Source: WYEG01 sp049414625 (GTDB taxonomy: Bacteria > Desulfobacterota > Thermodesulfobacteria > Thermodesulfobacteriales > Thermodesulfobacteriaceae). From it: a DNA stretch of 13,587 nt. The translations under genes were made by a program, and so were the position numbers. This document shows, piece by piece, positions 1 through 7,331 of the stretch. How positions within the stretch are numbered: the first letter of the stretch is position 1; each line of letters opens with the position of its first letter. The stretch is from contig JBMSAU010000136.1 in NCBI GenBank assembly GCA_049414625.1, forward strand, positions 1 to 13,587, written 5' to 3'. The notes under the pieces were generated by a model. The model saw only the letters and a program-made list of their open reading frames with translations. It searched no databases and had not been told where the DNA came from.

Positions 1-122
1 AAGTCAAAACACTTCTCCTCATAGTTTAATAATTTAATCCTTAATTAAAATTTTTGAACAGCCCCAGAGGGGGGATTAAGCTTGTTTTACAATCTCATCA
101 ATCTTACATTAAAGGTATGGGC

Positions 123-1685
123 ATGAAGATATTACAGCACGAAAAGGGATACTACAAGAAGAAATGGACAGGAAGAATACCTATAGCCCTTGTCTTTCCT
201 AATGAGTATTCGGTGGGAATGTCAAATCTTGGCTTCCTCTTCTTGTATCAACGCTTAAACTCCTATGAGGAGATAGTTTGCGAGAGAGTCTTTTTTAGCA
301 AGACTGATAAGCCCCTCTCCATAGAATCCTCTCGCCCATTAAAAGATTTCCGGATAATCCTCTTTGCCATTCCCTTTGAGGTTGATTTTGTAAACGCTCT
401 CAAAATGCTTTCTAATGCTGGAATACCTCTTTCACCAGAAAATAGAGACCAGATAGTTTTGGCCGGTGGAGTAGCCATCACCGCCAATCCTACACCGCTC
501 TTCCCCTTCTTTGATGGCTTTTTCTTCGGAGAATGGGAAGAAATGGAAGATGCCGTTGTCCCCCTCTTTGTTGAATGGATAGACAATAAAGCAAAATTAA
601 TCGAAAGCTTAAATGCACTTCCATTTTTTTGGACTTCGCATCAGCCTAAAGAGGAGGTCAAGGTTGCGAAGGCAAAAAACGGTTTTAAGCCGGTGGTTTC
701 TCACTTGATTTCTGAGAAGGCAGAGTTCAAGAATTCATATCTTATAGAGGTGTTTAGAGGATGCGGTAGAGGTTGCAGGTTCTGCCTTGCAGGTTATCTT
801 TTCCGTCCACCAAGGACGGTAGATAAAGTAGCCCTTTTAGAAGCTTGTAAAAACCTTCCAGAAAAAGGCAAGGTAGGACTGATTGGGCTTGAATTTGCAG
901 ACTTATCACTCCTTAAAGAAGTTTGGTCTATCTTAAAGTCTAAGTCAGCAACCTTGACCTTTTCCTCAATCCGAGCAGAAACCATAACTGAAGATTTTTT
1001 ACCCCTTCTTTCCACTACAAGGTCGATCGCCCTTGCTCCGGAGACTTCATCAGAAAAACTAAAAAAAAGGATCAACAAACTCATAGATAACGACCTTATC
1101 TTTAAGCTCCTTGAAATGTTTAAAGCCGTCCATTTAAAAAAAGTTAAGTTTTACTTTATGTATGGTCTTCCGGAAGAAACCTTGGAGGACCTACAAGAAA
1201 GTGTAAAGTTTATAAGAAGGATTGTGAAAAGTAGATTTCCCTACCTCTTCCGTTTTACCTTTTCTCCCTTTGTTCCAAAACCCCACACTCCTTTTCAGTG
1301 GGCAAATCTACCTGAGATAAAAGAGCTCGAGGAAAAAGAAATATTTCTTAAAAAAGAGTTAAAGGGTGTGGGAGAGCTTTCCTTTGAGCCTTTGAAATTA
1401 GCAAGAATTCAAGCCCTAATTGCTCGAGGAAACGAAGAAACAGGGCTTGTTATTTCCCATAATCTTTCAGCTCCTACCTCTAAACTTTTGAAAGCTTTAG
1501 AAGAAGCTAAGGTGGAATTTAAAGACAAGGTTTCAGAAAAATTTCCCTGGGATTTTATAAAAACAGGAGTTAAGAAAAGCTATCTTTATGGTGAATGGAA
1601 AAAAGCTCTTTTAGGCATTCCCACAAGGGCTTGCAGGGTCGGAGAATGCAAAACCTGTTCAGCCTGTTCTATTCTGGAATCTTGA
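123..1685 (+). CDS. B12-binding-type radical SAM protein (TIGR03960-like)
   Basis: This is a radical SAM enzyme of about 520 residues with unknown substrate. The N-terminal third (about 15-160) resembles the Rossmann/B12-binding-like half of the TIGR03960 family: ALVFPNEYSVGMSNLG, then ESSRPLKDF, then a glycine-rich VLAGG segment. The radical SAM core carries the CxxxCxxC cluster motif at C214, C218 and C221, which should hold the SAM-binding [4Fe-4S]. A second cysteine group near the C-terminus (C504, C509, C512, C515) follows the CR-GxC-xxC-xxC pattern of this family and suggests another metal centre. I chose ATG 123 because AAAGG sits 6-7 nt upstream and the family-like sequence begins there; a TTG at 54 and an ATG at 117 are in frame. 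Relatives are often followed by or fused to a DUF2344 partner, which is not visible here. Its 3' end overlaps that of the convergent GH3 gene by 17 bp. Family is fairly certain, reaction unknown. Confidence 0.85.
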   Translation: MKILQHEKGYYKKKWTGRIPIALVFPNEYSVGMSNLGFLFLYQRLNSYEEIVCERVFFSKTDKPLSIESSRPLKDFRIILFAIPFEVDFVNALKMLSNAGIPLSPENRDQIVLAGGVAITANPTPLFPFFDGFFFGEWEEMEDAVVPLFVEWIDNKAKLIESLNALPFFWTSHQPKEEVKVAKAKNGFKPVVSHLISEKAEFKNSYLIEVFRGCGRGCRFCLAGYLFRPPRTVDKVALLEACKNLPEKGKVGLIGLEFADLSLLKEVWSILKSKSATLTFSSIRAETITEDFLPLLSTTRSIALAPETSSEKLKKRINKLIDNDLIFKLLEMFKAVHLKKVKFYFMYGLPEETLEDLQESVKFIRRIVKSRFPYLFRFTFSPFVPKPHTPFQWANLPEIKELEEKEIFLKKELKGVGELSFEPLKLARIQALIARGNEETGLVISHNLSAPTSKLLKALEEAKVEFKDKVSEKFPWDFIKTGVKKSYLYGEWKKALLGIPTRACRVGECKTCSACSILES

Positions 1686-2604
1686 TGGACTTTTTAAGCT
1701 TTTCCAAGAGATAAAAAGACTCCTTTGCTTTTTCTCGAAGGATCTTGCTTTTCTCTATTTCCTTTCTTAAATCATCCCAAATTTTAGCTACTTCGTTGTA
1801 AGGTCCGCAATACAGTAAACAATTATGACCGCAGGCTAAAGAAAGAATAAACCTTTCAGCAAGCTCATACTCTTTCAAAGCCTTCATGTTTAGGTCGTCA
1901 GTCAGGATCAACCCTTTAAAATTACAATACTCTCTTAAGAGCCGAACAATCCTTTCTGAGAAGGTAGAAGGTAGCCCTTGAGCTGAGGGGTCGGAAAGGT
2001 GAGTAGTCATAACCATTGGATAAAGGGAAGATAAGCTCTTAAAAGGCTTAAGGTCTTTTTCGGTGATTAAGCTTTTTCTTGGAAGGTCCTCATGCGGGTC
2101 AACCTCAACCCCCCCTAAACCAGGAAAATGTTTAAGACAGGTTGCTATGCCTTCTTCTGCATGGCAGTAATAAAAAAGCTTTGCACACTCTATGACCTCT
2201 TCTGGATCTGAGCCAAAGGTTCTTTCCTTAAGAAAGTCTGGTGCTTTTTCATCGGCAAGGTCAACGCAAGGGGCAAGGTTGACATTTAGACCTTGGCTTT
2301 TTACAGCTTTAGCTAAGGACTTGGCCCATTCGCAGAATGCTCTGTCTCCCTTTTCTCGCATCTGCCTTGCCATGCTAAGTGGAGAAGGAAAATCTCCTGG
2401 AATACGAGCTACTCTCCCGCCCTCTTGGTCTACGCAAAGTAAAAATAAACTTTTTAAAGCCTTTTTAAGCGGAATAAGATATTTCGAAAAATCACCTTCA
2501 AAATGCTGTTTAAAGAAAATAAAGTTTCTTATGCCTGCTTCACGATAAAAGGAAAGCTCTTCCTCTTTTAGCTCCGTTGATGGAGAAAGGATAAGGAATA
2601 GCAT
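1669..2604 (-). CDS. Glycoside hydrolase family 3 protein, NagZ-like beta-N-acetylhexosaminidase
   Basis: This 311-residue single-domain GH3 protein is predicted to cleave terminal N-acetylglucosamine, most likely from peptidoglycan fragments in the cytoplasm. Visible NagZ landmarks are VDQEGGRVARI (58-68), NLAPCVDLA (109-117), KHFPGLG (158-164) followed by the Asp-x-His dyad D169-P-H171 that serves as general acid/base in NagZ, and LTDDLNMKAL (235-244) holding the nucleophilic Asp. It is slightly shorter than typical NagZ proteins of about 330-350 residues, and the usual second His of KHFPGHG is Leu. I see no signal peptide. The ATG lies 5 nt after the stop of the cysteine desulfurase with no good Shine-Dalgarno sequence, so translation is probably coupled to that gene. 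Substrate remains an inference, because single-domain GH3 enzymes can act on other beta-glycosides. Confidence 0.85.
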   Translation of the reverse strand: MLFLILSPSTELKEEELSFYREAGIRNFIFFKQHFEGDFSKYLIPLKKALKSLFLLCVDQEGGRVARIPGDFPSPLSMARQMREKGDRAFCEWAKSLAKAVKSQGLNVNLAPCVDLADEKAPDFLKERTFGSDPEEVIECAKLFYYCHAEEGIATCLKHFPGLGGVEVDPHEDLPRKSLITEKDLKPFKSLSSLYPMVMTTHLSDPSAQGLPSTFSERIVRLLREYCNFKGLILTDDLNMKALKEYELAERFILSLACGHNCLLYCGPYNEVAKIWDDLRKEIEKSKILREKAKESFYLLEKLKKSIKIPE

Positions 2605-2609
2605 TAGTT

Positions 2610-3758
2610 TTAGTGGTGTTTGCTAAAATAACCTATAAAAAGTTCGATAGTCCTTTCTATGTCTTCAAGGGTGGTGTATCTTCCAAGGGAAAAGCGGATG
2701 GTTCCAATGGCTACATCTTCTGGCACTTTCAAGGCTGAAAGGGTGATTGAGCCTTTTCTATCATGACAGGCGGAACCAGTGCTTGCACACACTTGGGGGA
2801 TAGCTTGGAAGATAGCTTGAGCAGAGACACCGACAAAAGAAACGGTTAAGGTGTTGGGAAGTGTTCTATCCTCAAGCCCAAAGCGGTAAAGCTTTGGATA
2901 AGCGGATTTTAACCCTTGATATAGTTTTTCCCGGAGGAAGGTTAGTCTTTCCATCTCGGCTGGAAGGTCTCTTTCTGCGACTTCGCAGGCTTTAGCAAGA
3001 GCCATGCAAAGGGCAACGGGTTCGGTGCCTGGTCTTAAGCCCCTTTCTTGACCTCCACCGAAAAAAAGAGGCTGAAGCTCAAGCCCTTCCCTGACAAACA
3101 GGGCACCAATGCCCTTTGGAGCATAAAGCTTATGCCCAGAAATGGTAAGCATATCACAGCCCAGCTCAACGACTGAGACAGGGATCTTACCTACAGCTTG
3201 CGAAGCATCGGTATGAAAAACAACTCCATACTCTTTGCAAACCTTGGCAAGCTCTGGGATTGGCTGAATGGTTCCTATCTCGTTGTTTGCAAGCATAACA
3301 GAAACTAAAGCGGTGTCTTTTCTGATTTTTCTCTTTAGGTCTTCTACTTCAACATACCCTTCAGGGGATACTCTCAGGAAGTCGACAGGATAGCCCCATT
3401 CCATAAGCTTTACTGCAAGATTTAGGATAGAAGGATGCTCAAAGGAAGAGACGATCAAATGTCCCTTTTTACCCGTTTTGAGCTCATAACTTCTTAAGTA
3501 ACCAAGGATAGCAAGGTGGTTTGATTCCGTGCCAGAGGAGGTAAAGATTATCTCATCTTTTTTGGCTTGGATTAAGCTTGCTACCTTTTCTCTTGCAGAA
3601 TCTAAAGCGGACTTGGCAAGCTTCCCTAAAGCATGAGCAGAGCTTGGATTATAAAACACTTCCTCTGCATAGACCCTAAAGGTTTCTCCTACTTCGGGTA
3701 GAACAGGAGTTGTGGCGTTGTAATCAAGGTAGATGTATTCCCTTTTGAAAGTTAGCAT
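2610..3758 (-). CDS. Cysteine desulfurase (NifS/IscS family)
   Basis: This PLP enzyme releases sulfur from L-cysteine as an enzyme-bound persulfide, feeding Fe-S cluster or thio-modification pathways. Class V aminotransferase features are clear: YLDYNATTPV at the N-terminus, TSSGTESNH around the cofactor phosphate site, HTDASQAVGK, SGHK with the PLP-lysine at K210, and STGSACHD with the catalytic C331. A full C-terminal domain ends in GTIRFSLGRYTT. From ATG 3758 the protein is 382 residues, normal for the family. The AAGG before this ATG is too close (2 nt) to be ideal. An in-frame TTG at 3776 with an upstream AGGGG at about 8 nt would add six residues, so the start is uncertain. It heads a two-gene unit with the GH3 gene (5-nt gap). 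No IscU or rRNA-thiolation partner is next to it, so the sulfur acceptor is unknown. The catalytic loop reads ACHD rather than the IscS-type ACTS. Confidence 0.9.
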   Translation of the reverse strand: MLTFKREYIYLDYNATTPVLPEVGETFRVYAEEVFYNPSSAHALGKLAKSALDSAREKVASLIQAKKDEIIFTSSGTESNHLAILGYLRSYELKTGKKGHLIVSSFEHPSILNLAVKLMEWGYPVDFLRVSPEGYVEVEDLKRKIRKDTALVSVMLANNEIGTIQPIPELAKVCKEYGVVFHTDASQAVGKIPVSVVELGCDMLTISGHKLYAPKGIGALFVREGLELQPLFFGGGQERGLRPGTEPVALCMALAKACEVAERDLPAEMERLTFLREKLYQGLKSAYPKLYRFGLEDRTLPNTLTVSFVGVSAQAIFQAIPQVCASTGSACHDRKGSITLSALKVPEDVAIGTIRFSLGRYTTLEDIERTIELFIGYFSKHH

Positions 3759-3794
3759 AGCCTTGAGGCTATTCAAAAAGTGCGCCCCTACTTT

Positions 3795-3983
3795 GTCCTA
3801 CCGAGCGATAGCGAGGCATCTTTCACTTCTTTCTGGACGGCGTCCCGGGATAGCATCCCGAGGCGCGCAAGCGTCGAGGGACCTCTCGCTTCGCTCAAGG
3901 TGACAAGAAATGGCTCTGGATGACGCTTCATGAGGAGACCCCTCGGCTGACGCTTCAGGGTGACACATTGGACGCCTCGCATA
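3795..3983. repeat. Mosaic of GC-rich palindromic intergenic repeats
   Basis: This stretch is far more G+C-rich than its surroundings and is built from short palindromes. Read on the minus strand, 3905-3880 and 3965-3937 both begin TGTCACC, C or T, TGA and end CGAG, A or G, GGTC; the second copy carries an extra AGC-type palindrome. Perfect small inverted repeats include GGACG/CGTCC (about 3835-3845), CGGGAT-AGC-ATCCCG (3846-3860), ATGA-CGCT-TCAT near 3920-3931 and CTGA-CGCT-TCAG (3947-3958). Translation gives low-complexity peptides of the HPEASAEGS and ERSERSL type, well known as spurious ORFs over intergenic repeats in many bacteria. I therefore treat it as noncoding. It occurs once in this window, in the divergent gap between two operons. 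Confidence 0.8.
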
Positions 3984-4013
3984 GCCTTTTCTCAATTTGA
4001 ATTTTTAGCTAAA

Positions 4014-4042
4014 ATTATACTAAAGTTCGGGCAAGATTTAAA
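4014..4042 (-). promoter_or_regulatory. Candidate sigma70-type promoter for the cysteine desulfurase-GH3 unit
   Basis: On the minus strand TTTAAA (4042-4037) is followed after 17 nt by a perfect TATAAT (4019-4014). Initiation near 4007 would give a leader of about 250 nt that runs through the whole palindromic repeat mosaic before the desulfurase start. The -35 matches only 4 of 6 consensus positions. A -10-like TATACT on the plus strand (4016-4021) overlaps it, but I see no good plus-strand -35 at normal spacing. Confidence 0.45.
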
Positions 4043-4052
4043 GAGCATTTCG

Positions 4053-4832
4053 ATGCCAAGCTATCTTGAACTTCTAAAAAGGCTACCCAAAACAAACTGC
4101 AAGGAGTGCGGGCTTGAAAGCTGTTTGCTCTTTGCCCTGAAGGTTTCGGCTGGAGAATGGGATATCTCAAAATGCCCCTATCTTCCAAAAGAAGAGCTTG
4201 CCGGTAGGGTAGAAGAAAGGATAACTTTTAATCAACTTTTAGAAAACCTAAAGGAGCTGAAAGATAAGTTTAAAAGGCTAAACCTCCGAGAAGTTGCCTA
4301 CAACTTAGGAGCAAGAGTTGAGCAAAATCTTGCAGTCCTTCCTTATCTTGACGATGAGGTCTTAATCGAGCTCGATGCTAATGGTTATCCGTTAAGTTTA
4401 AAGAGTCAGAAAGGCTTTGAGCTTGACCCACGAGACGAAATCTTGCTAATGAATTATTTTCTTTATAATGGAAATAAACCCTTATCTCAAGAATTTGTGG
4501 GGCTTGAATCCTTTCCTCACTCTCTATCAAAGGTGGCAACGCTAAAAAGATACGCTGAGGAACCTTTAGCGAGGCTTTTTGATGAAAAAAGGGAAGCCGT
4601 TTTAGAGGCGCTAAAAAGCTTCAAGATTTCTCAATTAAAGGTATCAAATTCTGGGGTTAGTTTTATAGTTTATGCCCTTCCAAGGGTCCCTCTTATGGTC
4701 AACTACTGGGCTGGCGACCCTGAAGAGGGATTAAGCTCTTACTGCAAAGTCCTCTATGATGCCTCTGCCATCTCCTACCTTGACCTTGAATGTCTTGTCT
4801 TTCTTGCCGAAAGATTAGCAGAAAAACTCTGA
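4053..4832 (+). CDS. Fe-S cluster-binding DUF3786 domain protein
   Basis: This 259-residue protein has two parts. Residues 10-42 are a PF04060-type 4Fe-4S motif as in the N-terminus of the corrinoid iron-sulfur protein AcsC: C16-x2-C19-x4-C24, then a cysteine at C41 before Pro-Tyr-Leu. The remainder resembles DUF3786, ending in the characteristic run YALPRVPLMVNYW, then YDASAISYLDLECLV. DUF3786 proteins are typical of anaerobes, many with the Wood-Ljungdahl pathway, but their function is not known to me. I chose ATG 4053 because homologous sequence begins directly after it; AAAGAG about 7 nt upstream is a modest ribosome site. An open frame extends upstream to 3960 but runs into the palindromic repeats, so those codons are unlikely to be translated. 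It is the first gene of a plus-strand run; the next start follows 39 nt after its stop. Confidence 0.8.
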   Translation: MPSYLELLKRLPKTNCKECGLESCLLFALKVSAGEWDISKCPYLPKEELAGRVEERITFNQLLENLKELKDKFKRLNLREVAYNLGARVEQNLAVLPYLDDEVLIELDANGYPLSLKSQKGFELDPRDEILLMNYFLYNGNKPLSQEFVGLESFPHSLSKVATLKRYAEEPLARLFDEKREAVLEALKSFKISQLKVSNSGVSFIVYALPRVPLMVNYWAGDPEEGLSSYCKVLYDASAISYLDLECLVFLAERLAEKL

Positions 4833-4871
4833 GTATTGACGCCTTAAATATTTTTGTTTATCATTGGGAGT

Positions 4872-5498
4872 ATGAACCTGGCGAGCAAACGGGCAGTCTT
4901 TCAGAAGATTTATTTTCCTTTTGCCTACGCTCTTTTTAAGCTTAAAGCAAGTCCTAATGTCCTTACCTTCCTTTCGCTTATTTTAGGAACGGCTTCTGCC
5001 CTTGCTTACTATTATGAATTTTTGCTCACCGCCTTTTTTTTGCTTTTAATCTCTGGACTTTTTGACCTTGTTGATGGGGAGGTTGCAAGGCTATCTGGCA
5101 AAACAACTAAGTTTGGTGCGGTTTTTGACTGGGTGGTTGATAAATGGGTTGATGGGCTTGTGCTCGGCATAGTCGGCTATTATTATGCAAGCCCTACCTG
5201 GGCAACCTTTGCTGTCACCCTTTCCATGCTTCATTCTTTTATAAAGCCAGTGGCTTACGCTGAGATTGGCTTTGCGGAAAGGATAAAAGGCAGGATCTTT
5301 GACCCCTTAGAAGGGAAAGGCTTTTTTGGGAGACCGGAAACACATGTTACACTTCTCTTTTTTACTCTACTCGAAAAGATAAAAGTTGAAGGTGCCTTAG
5401 AGTTAGGTATAAAACTCATCGTTATCTTCACTTCTTTATCCCTTATTCATAGACTATACTATCTTTATCACACCTACGGGAGGGTCAAAGATGAATAG
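4872..5498 (+). CDS. CDP-alcohol phosphatidyltransferase family membrane protein
   Basis: This integral membrane enzyme should transfer a phosphatidyl group from a CDP-linked lipid to an alcohol. The family signature is complete: D65-x2-D68-G69-x2-A72-R73-x8-G82-x3-D86-x3-D90, whose Asp residues bind the metal and CDP. Several hydrophobic segments surround it (about 32-46, 50-66, 95-110, 113-130 and a C-terminal one near 180-195). The acceptor cannot be read from the sequence: glycerol phosphate, inositol phosphate or another polyol are all possible. ATG 4872 fits the family start (SKRAVFQKIYFPFA). GGGAG lies unusually close, 1 nt before it, and an in-frame TTG at 4854 lacks a Shine-Dalgarno sequence, so the start is somewhat uncertain. 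The 3' end overlaps the next gene by 8 bp, which argues for translational coupling with the pyrimidine reductase. Confidence 0.85.
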   Translation: MNLASKRAVFQKIYFPFAYALFKLKASPNVLTFLSLILGTASALAYYYEFLLTAFFLLLISGLFDLVDGEVARLSGKTTKFGAVFDWVVDKWVDGLVLGIVGYYYASPTWATFAVTLSMLHSFIKPVAYAEIGFAERIKGRIFDPLEGKGFFGRPETHVTLLFFTLLEKIKVEGALELGIKLIVIFTSLSLIHRLYYLYHTYGRVKDE

Positions 5499-6150
5499 AC
5501 CGCATGTGATCGTAGTTTCAGGTGTTACGCTTGACGGAAAGCTCACACTTTATCGTGGGGCTTCAAGCAAAGAGTTGATGCGCCTTATGCCAAGGGATGT
5601 CTACGCTTATATTCACAGCATAAGGGCACAAGTTGATGCCATCATGGTTGGTTGTGAGACAGTGCGCACTGACGACCCAAGCTTAACCGTTCGGTATGTC
5701 CAAGGAAAAAATCCTATCAGAGTTATCCCTTGCTCCACAGCCAATGTCCCATATAATGCGAACATCTTCTATAAGGACGCTCCAACCATCATCGCTACTA
5801 CTAAAAGAGCACCCGAAGAAAGAGTTAAAAGAATAAAGGAGCTTGGCGCCGAGGTTATATTTGCAGGGGAGGAACTTGTCGATTTTCCCTATCTTCTATC
5901 TGAACTCTGGAATAGGGGTATAAGGAAGCTTATGGTTGAGGGAGGTGCTTCCATCAACTGGGAGTTTGCTAGGTTTGGGTTTATAGACGAGCTAAGGATA
6001 ATTCATTTTCCGATTATTGTGGGCGGAGAGAATGTTCCAACCCTTGTGGGAGGAGAAGGGTTTAAAAGCTTAAAAAAGCTCCTTAGGTTTGAATTACTAG
6101 GGCATAGGCTTATTGACGGCTTCCTTATCACCGAATGGAAAAGAGCTTAA
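5491..6150 (+). CDS. Stand-alone RibD C-terminal-type reductase (riboflavin pathway)
   Basis: This 219-residue single-domain reductase belongs to the RibD_C/DHFR-like fold. It is expected to reduce the ribosyl group of a diaminopyrimidine phosphate intermediate in riboflavin synthesis with NAD(P)H. Motifs are SGVTLDGKLTL near the N-terminus, IRAQVDAIMVGCETVRTDDP (about 45-64), TIIATT, and the glycine-rich LMVEGGASINW followed by FIDELRI and the IIVGG segment. Length and these motifs match the archaeal/fungal-style separate reductase (TIGR01508 type) better than bacterial bifunctional RibD, since no deaminase domain is present. Where I recall the archaeal enzyme having a VDS element after NPxR, this protein has IPCS. 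GGGAGG about 8 nt before the ATG is a strong ribosome site, and the ATG overlaps the end of the lipid transferase gene. No other rib genes are in the window. A different reductase substrate cannot be excluded. Confidence 0.82.
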   Translation: MNRPHVIVVSGVTLDGKLTLYRGASSKELMRLMPRDVYAYIHSIRAQVDAIMVGCETVRTDDPSLTVRYVQGKNPIRVIPCSTANVPYNANIFYKDAPTIIATTKRAPEERVKRIKELGAEVIFAGEELVDFPYLLSELWNRGIRKLMVEGGASINWEFARFGFIDELRIIHFPIIVGGENVPTLVGGEGFKSLKKLLRFELLGHRLIDGFLITEWKRA

Positions 6151-6153
6151 TAA

Positions 6154-6170
6154 TCCCTTAACCAAAGGGA
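6154..6170. terminator. Weak stem-loop between convergent genes
   Basis: TCCCTT (6154-6159) pairs with AAGGGA (6165-6170) around a 5-nt loop. It overlaps the stop codon of the alcohol dehydrogenase and lies 3 nt after the stop of the reductase. Neither side has a proper U tract, only TTATT on the minus-strand side, so termination activity is doubtful. It is still the only terminator-like structure between these convergent ends. Confidence 0.3.
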
Positions 6171-7327
6171 CCCTCTAAGGCTAGAGCATAAAACTTTTCA
6201 ACATCCTCTTTTGTAAACTCCTCTTCAGCCTTCCAAAGGAAAAGTATCTTGCAAGCCCTCTCCACAAGCGCTGGAATATCCTGAGAACTAACCCCAATCT
6301 CTTTTAGCGAGAGGGGTAGTTTAAAGTGTTCATAAAGGCTTAAAAGACTCTCAAGACCTCGTCTACTTAAATCTTTCTCTCCTTCGATACCAAAAACATC
6401 GCTAAAAAACTTTCTCACCCTTTGGTTTCGGTGATAAAGTCTAAGGTAAGAAGCCATGAGGATGGCTAAATTTAGACCGTGAGGAGTGTCGAAAAGCCCG
6501 CTTAGGGGATGCTCAAGGGAATGTAGAAAAAACCTGTAAGCTCCCACCCCAGAACGAATGAGACCCGATAAAGCAAGCGAACTAATCCAAAAGATGTTTG
6601 CCCGGGCATCATAGTTTTCTGGCTCAACAAAAGCTATCTTACCCCAGTGAATGAGTCTTTTCATGAAAAGGACGGCAAGGTCAAAGGGTAGGCTTTCAGT
6701 AAAATGTTTGCTGAAATGGTAAAACTCAAAGCAATGGGAAAAGGCATCCATCACTCCATAGGCTGTGAGGTCTTGGGGTACGGTATAGGTTAAACTGGGG
6801 TCAATAAAGGTGTATTTGGGGAAAAGGGAAGGATGCCTAATAGAAAGTTTTAAGCCCAAGTCCTCGTTTACGATGACGCTCACATCGTTTAGCTCTGAAC
6901 CACTTCCCGCAATGGTTGGAATAGCAACGATAGGTAATGCCTTTTCGGGGGTTGCTTTCCTTTCGAAAAAGTCCCAAGGGTCACCGGAATAAAAGTATCC
7001 ACAAGCCAAAGCCTTTGCAGTATCTATGACGCTCCCTCCACCAAGGGCAATCAAAAAGTCGGGTTTAAAATCTTGAGCAAACTGTATGGCTTCCTTTACC
7101 TTGGAAAGAGGTGGGTTCGGCTTAATTCCAGAAAACTCTTGAAATTCTATGTTTGAAGATTTTAAAGATTGGACAAGCTTTTCATAAACTCCTACCCTCT
7201 TTGCCTGAGACCTTCCGTAAATTAAGAGACATCTCTTTCCAAGAGTTGGTAAAATTTCCGGGAGTTGTTTTAAAGAATTTTTCCCGAAAAAAACTTGGAC
7301 TGGGAGGGTGAAGATAAAATCCTTCAC
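6158..7327 (-). CDS. Iron-containing alcohol dehydrogenase (butanol dehydrogenase-like)
   Basis: This group III (Fe-ADH) enzyme of 389 residues should interconvert an aldehyde and a primary alcohol with NAD(P)H. The N-terminal nucleotide-binding part shows FGKNSL, GRSQAKRVG and the GGGSVIDTAKA loop (96-106). The metal site of the all-helical domain is intact: D194 and H198 in VMDAFSHCFE, H269 in FLHSLEHPLSG and H283 in TPHGLNLA, with the 14-residue H-H spacing seen in E. coli FucO. Overall it resembles BDH/YqhD-like enzymes, but the substrate cannot be assigned. The start codon is GTG 7327, chosen because FTLPVQVFFGKNSL aligns with the usual N-terminus of the family. No Shine-Dalgarno sequence precedes it, and it lies only a few bases after the U tract of the upstream acs terminator. 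Expression therefore needs read-through or a promoter I do not recognise. Confidence 0.87.
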   Translation of the reverse strand: MKDFIFTLPVQVFFGKNSLKQLPEILPTLGKRCLLIYGRSQAKRVGVYEKLVQSLKSSNIEFQEFSGIKPNPPLSKVKEAIQFAQDFKPDFLIALGGGSVIDTAKALACGYFYSGDPWDFFERKATPEKALPIVAIPTIAGSGSELNDVSVIVNEDLGLKLSIRHPSLFPKYTFIDPSLTYTVPQDLTAYGVMDAFSHCFEFYHFSKHFTESLPFDLAVLFMKRLIHWGKIAFVEPENYDARANIFWISSLALSGLIRSGVGAYRFFLHSLEHPLSGLFDTPHGLNLAILMASYLRLYHRNQRVRKFFSDVFGIEGEKDLSRRGLESLLSLYEHFKLPLSLKEIGVSSQDIPALVERACKILFLWKAEEEFTKEDVEKFYALALEGPFG

Positions 7328-7331
7328 GGTT

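Noticed and set aside
54..122. TTG-initiated N-terminal extension of the radical SAM protein
   Set aside because: The extra codons do not resemble the family, and ATG 123 has AAAGG at good spacing.
3795..3983. CRISPR array
   Set aside because: The repeat units are unequal, palindromic and not separated by uniform spacers.
3788..3995. Two overlapping minus-strand ORFs of about 65 codons with HPEASAEGS and ERSERSL peptides
   Set aside because: They lie inside the palindromic repeats and show the low-complexity translation typical of such repeats in several frames.
3960..4052. Upstream extension of the DUF3786 gene from an ATA or other early codon
   Set aside because: It begins in the repeat unit and has no ribosome site; family similarity starts at ATG 4053.
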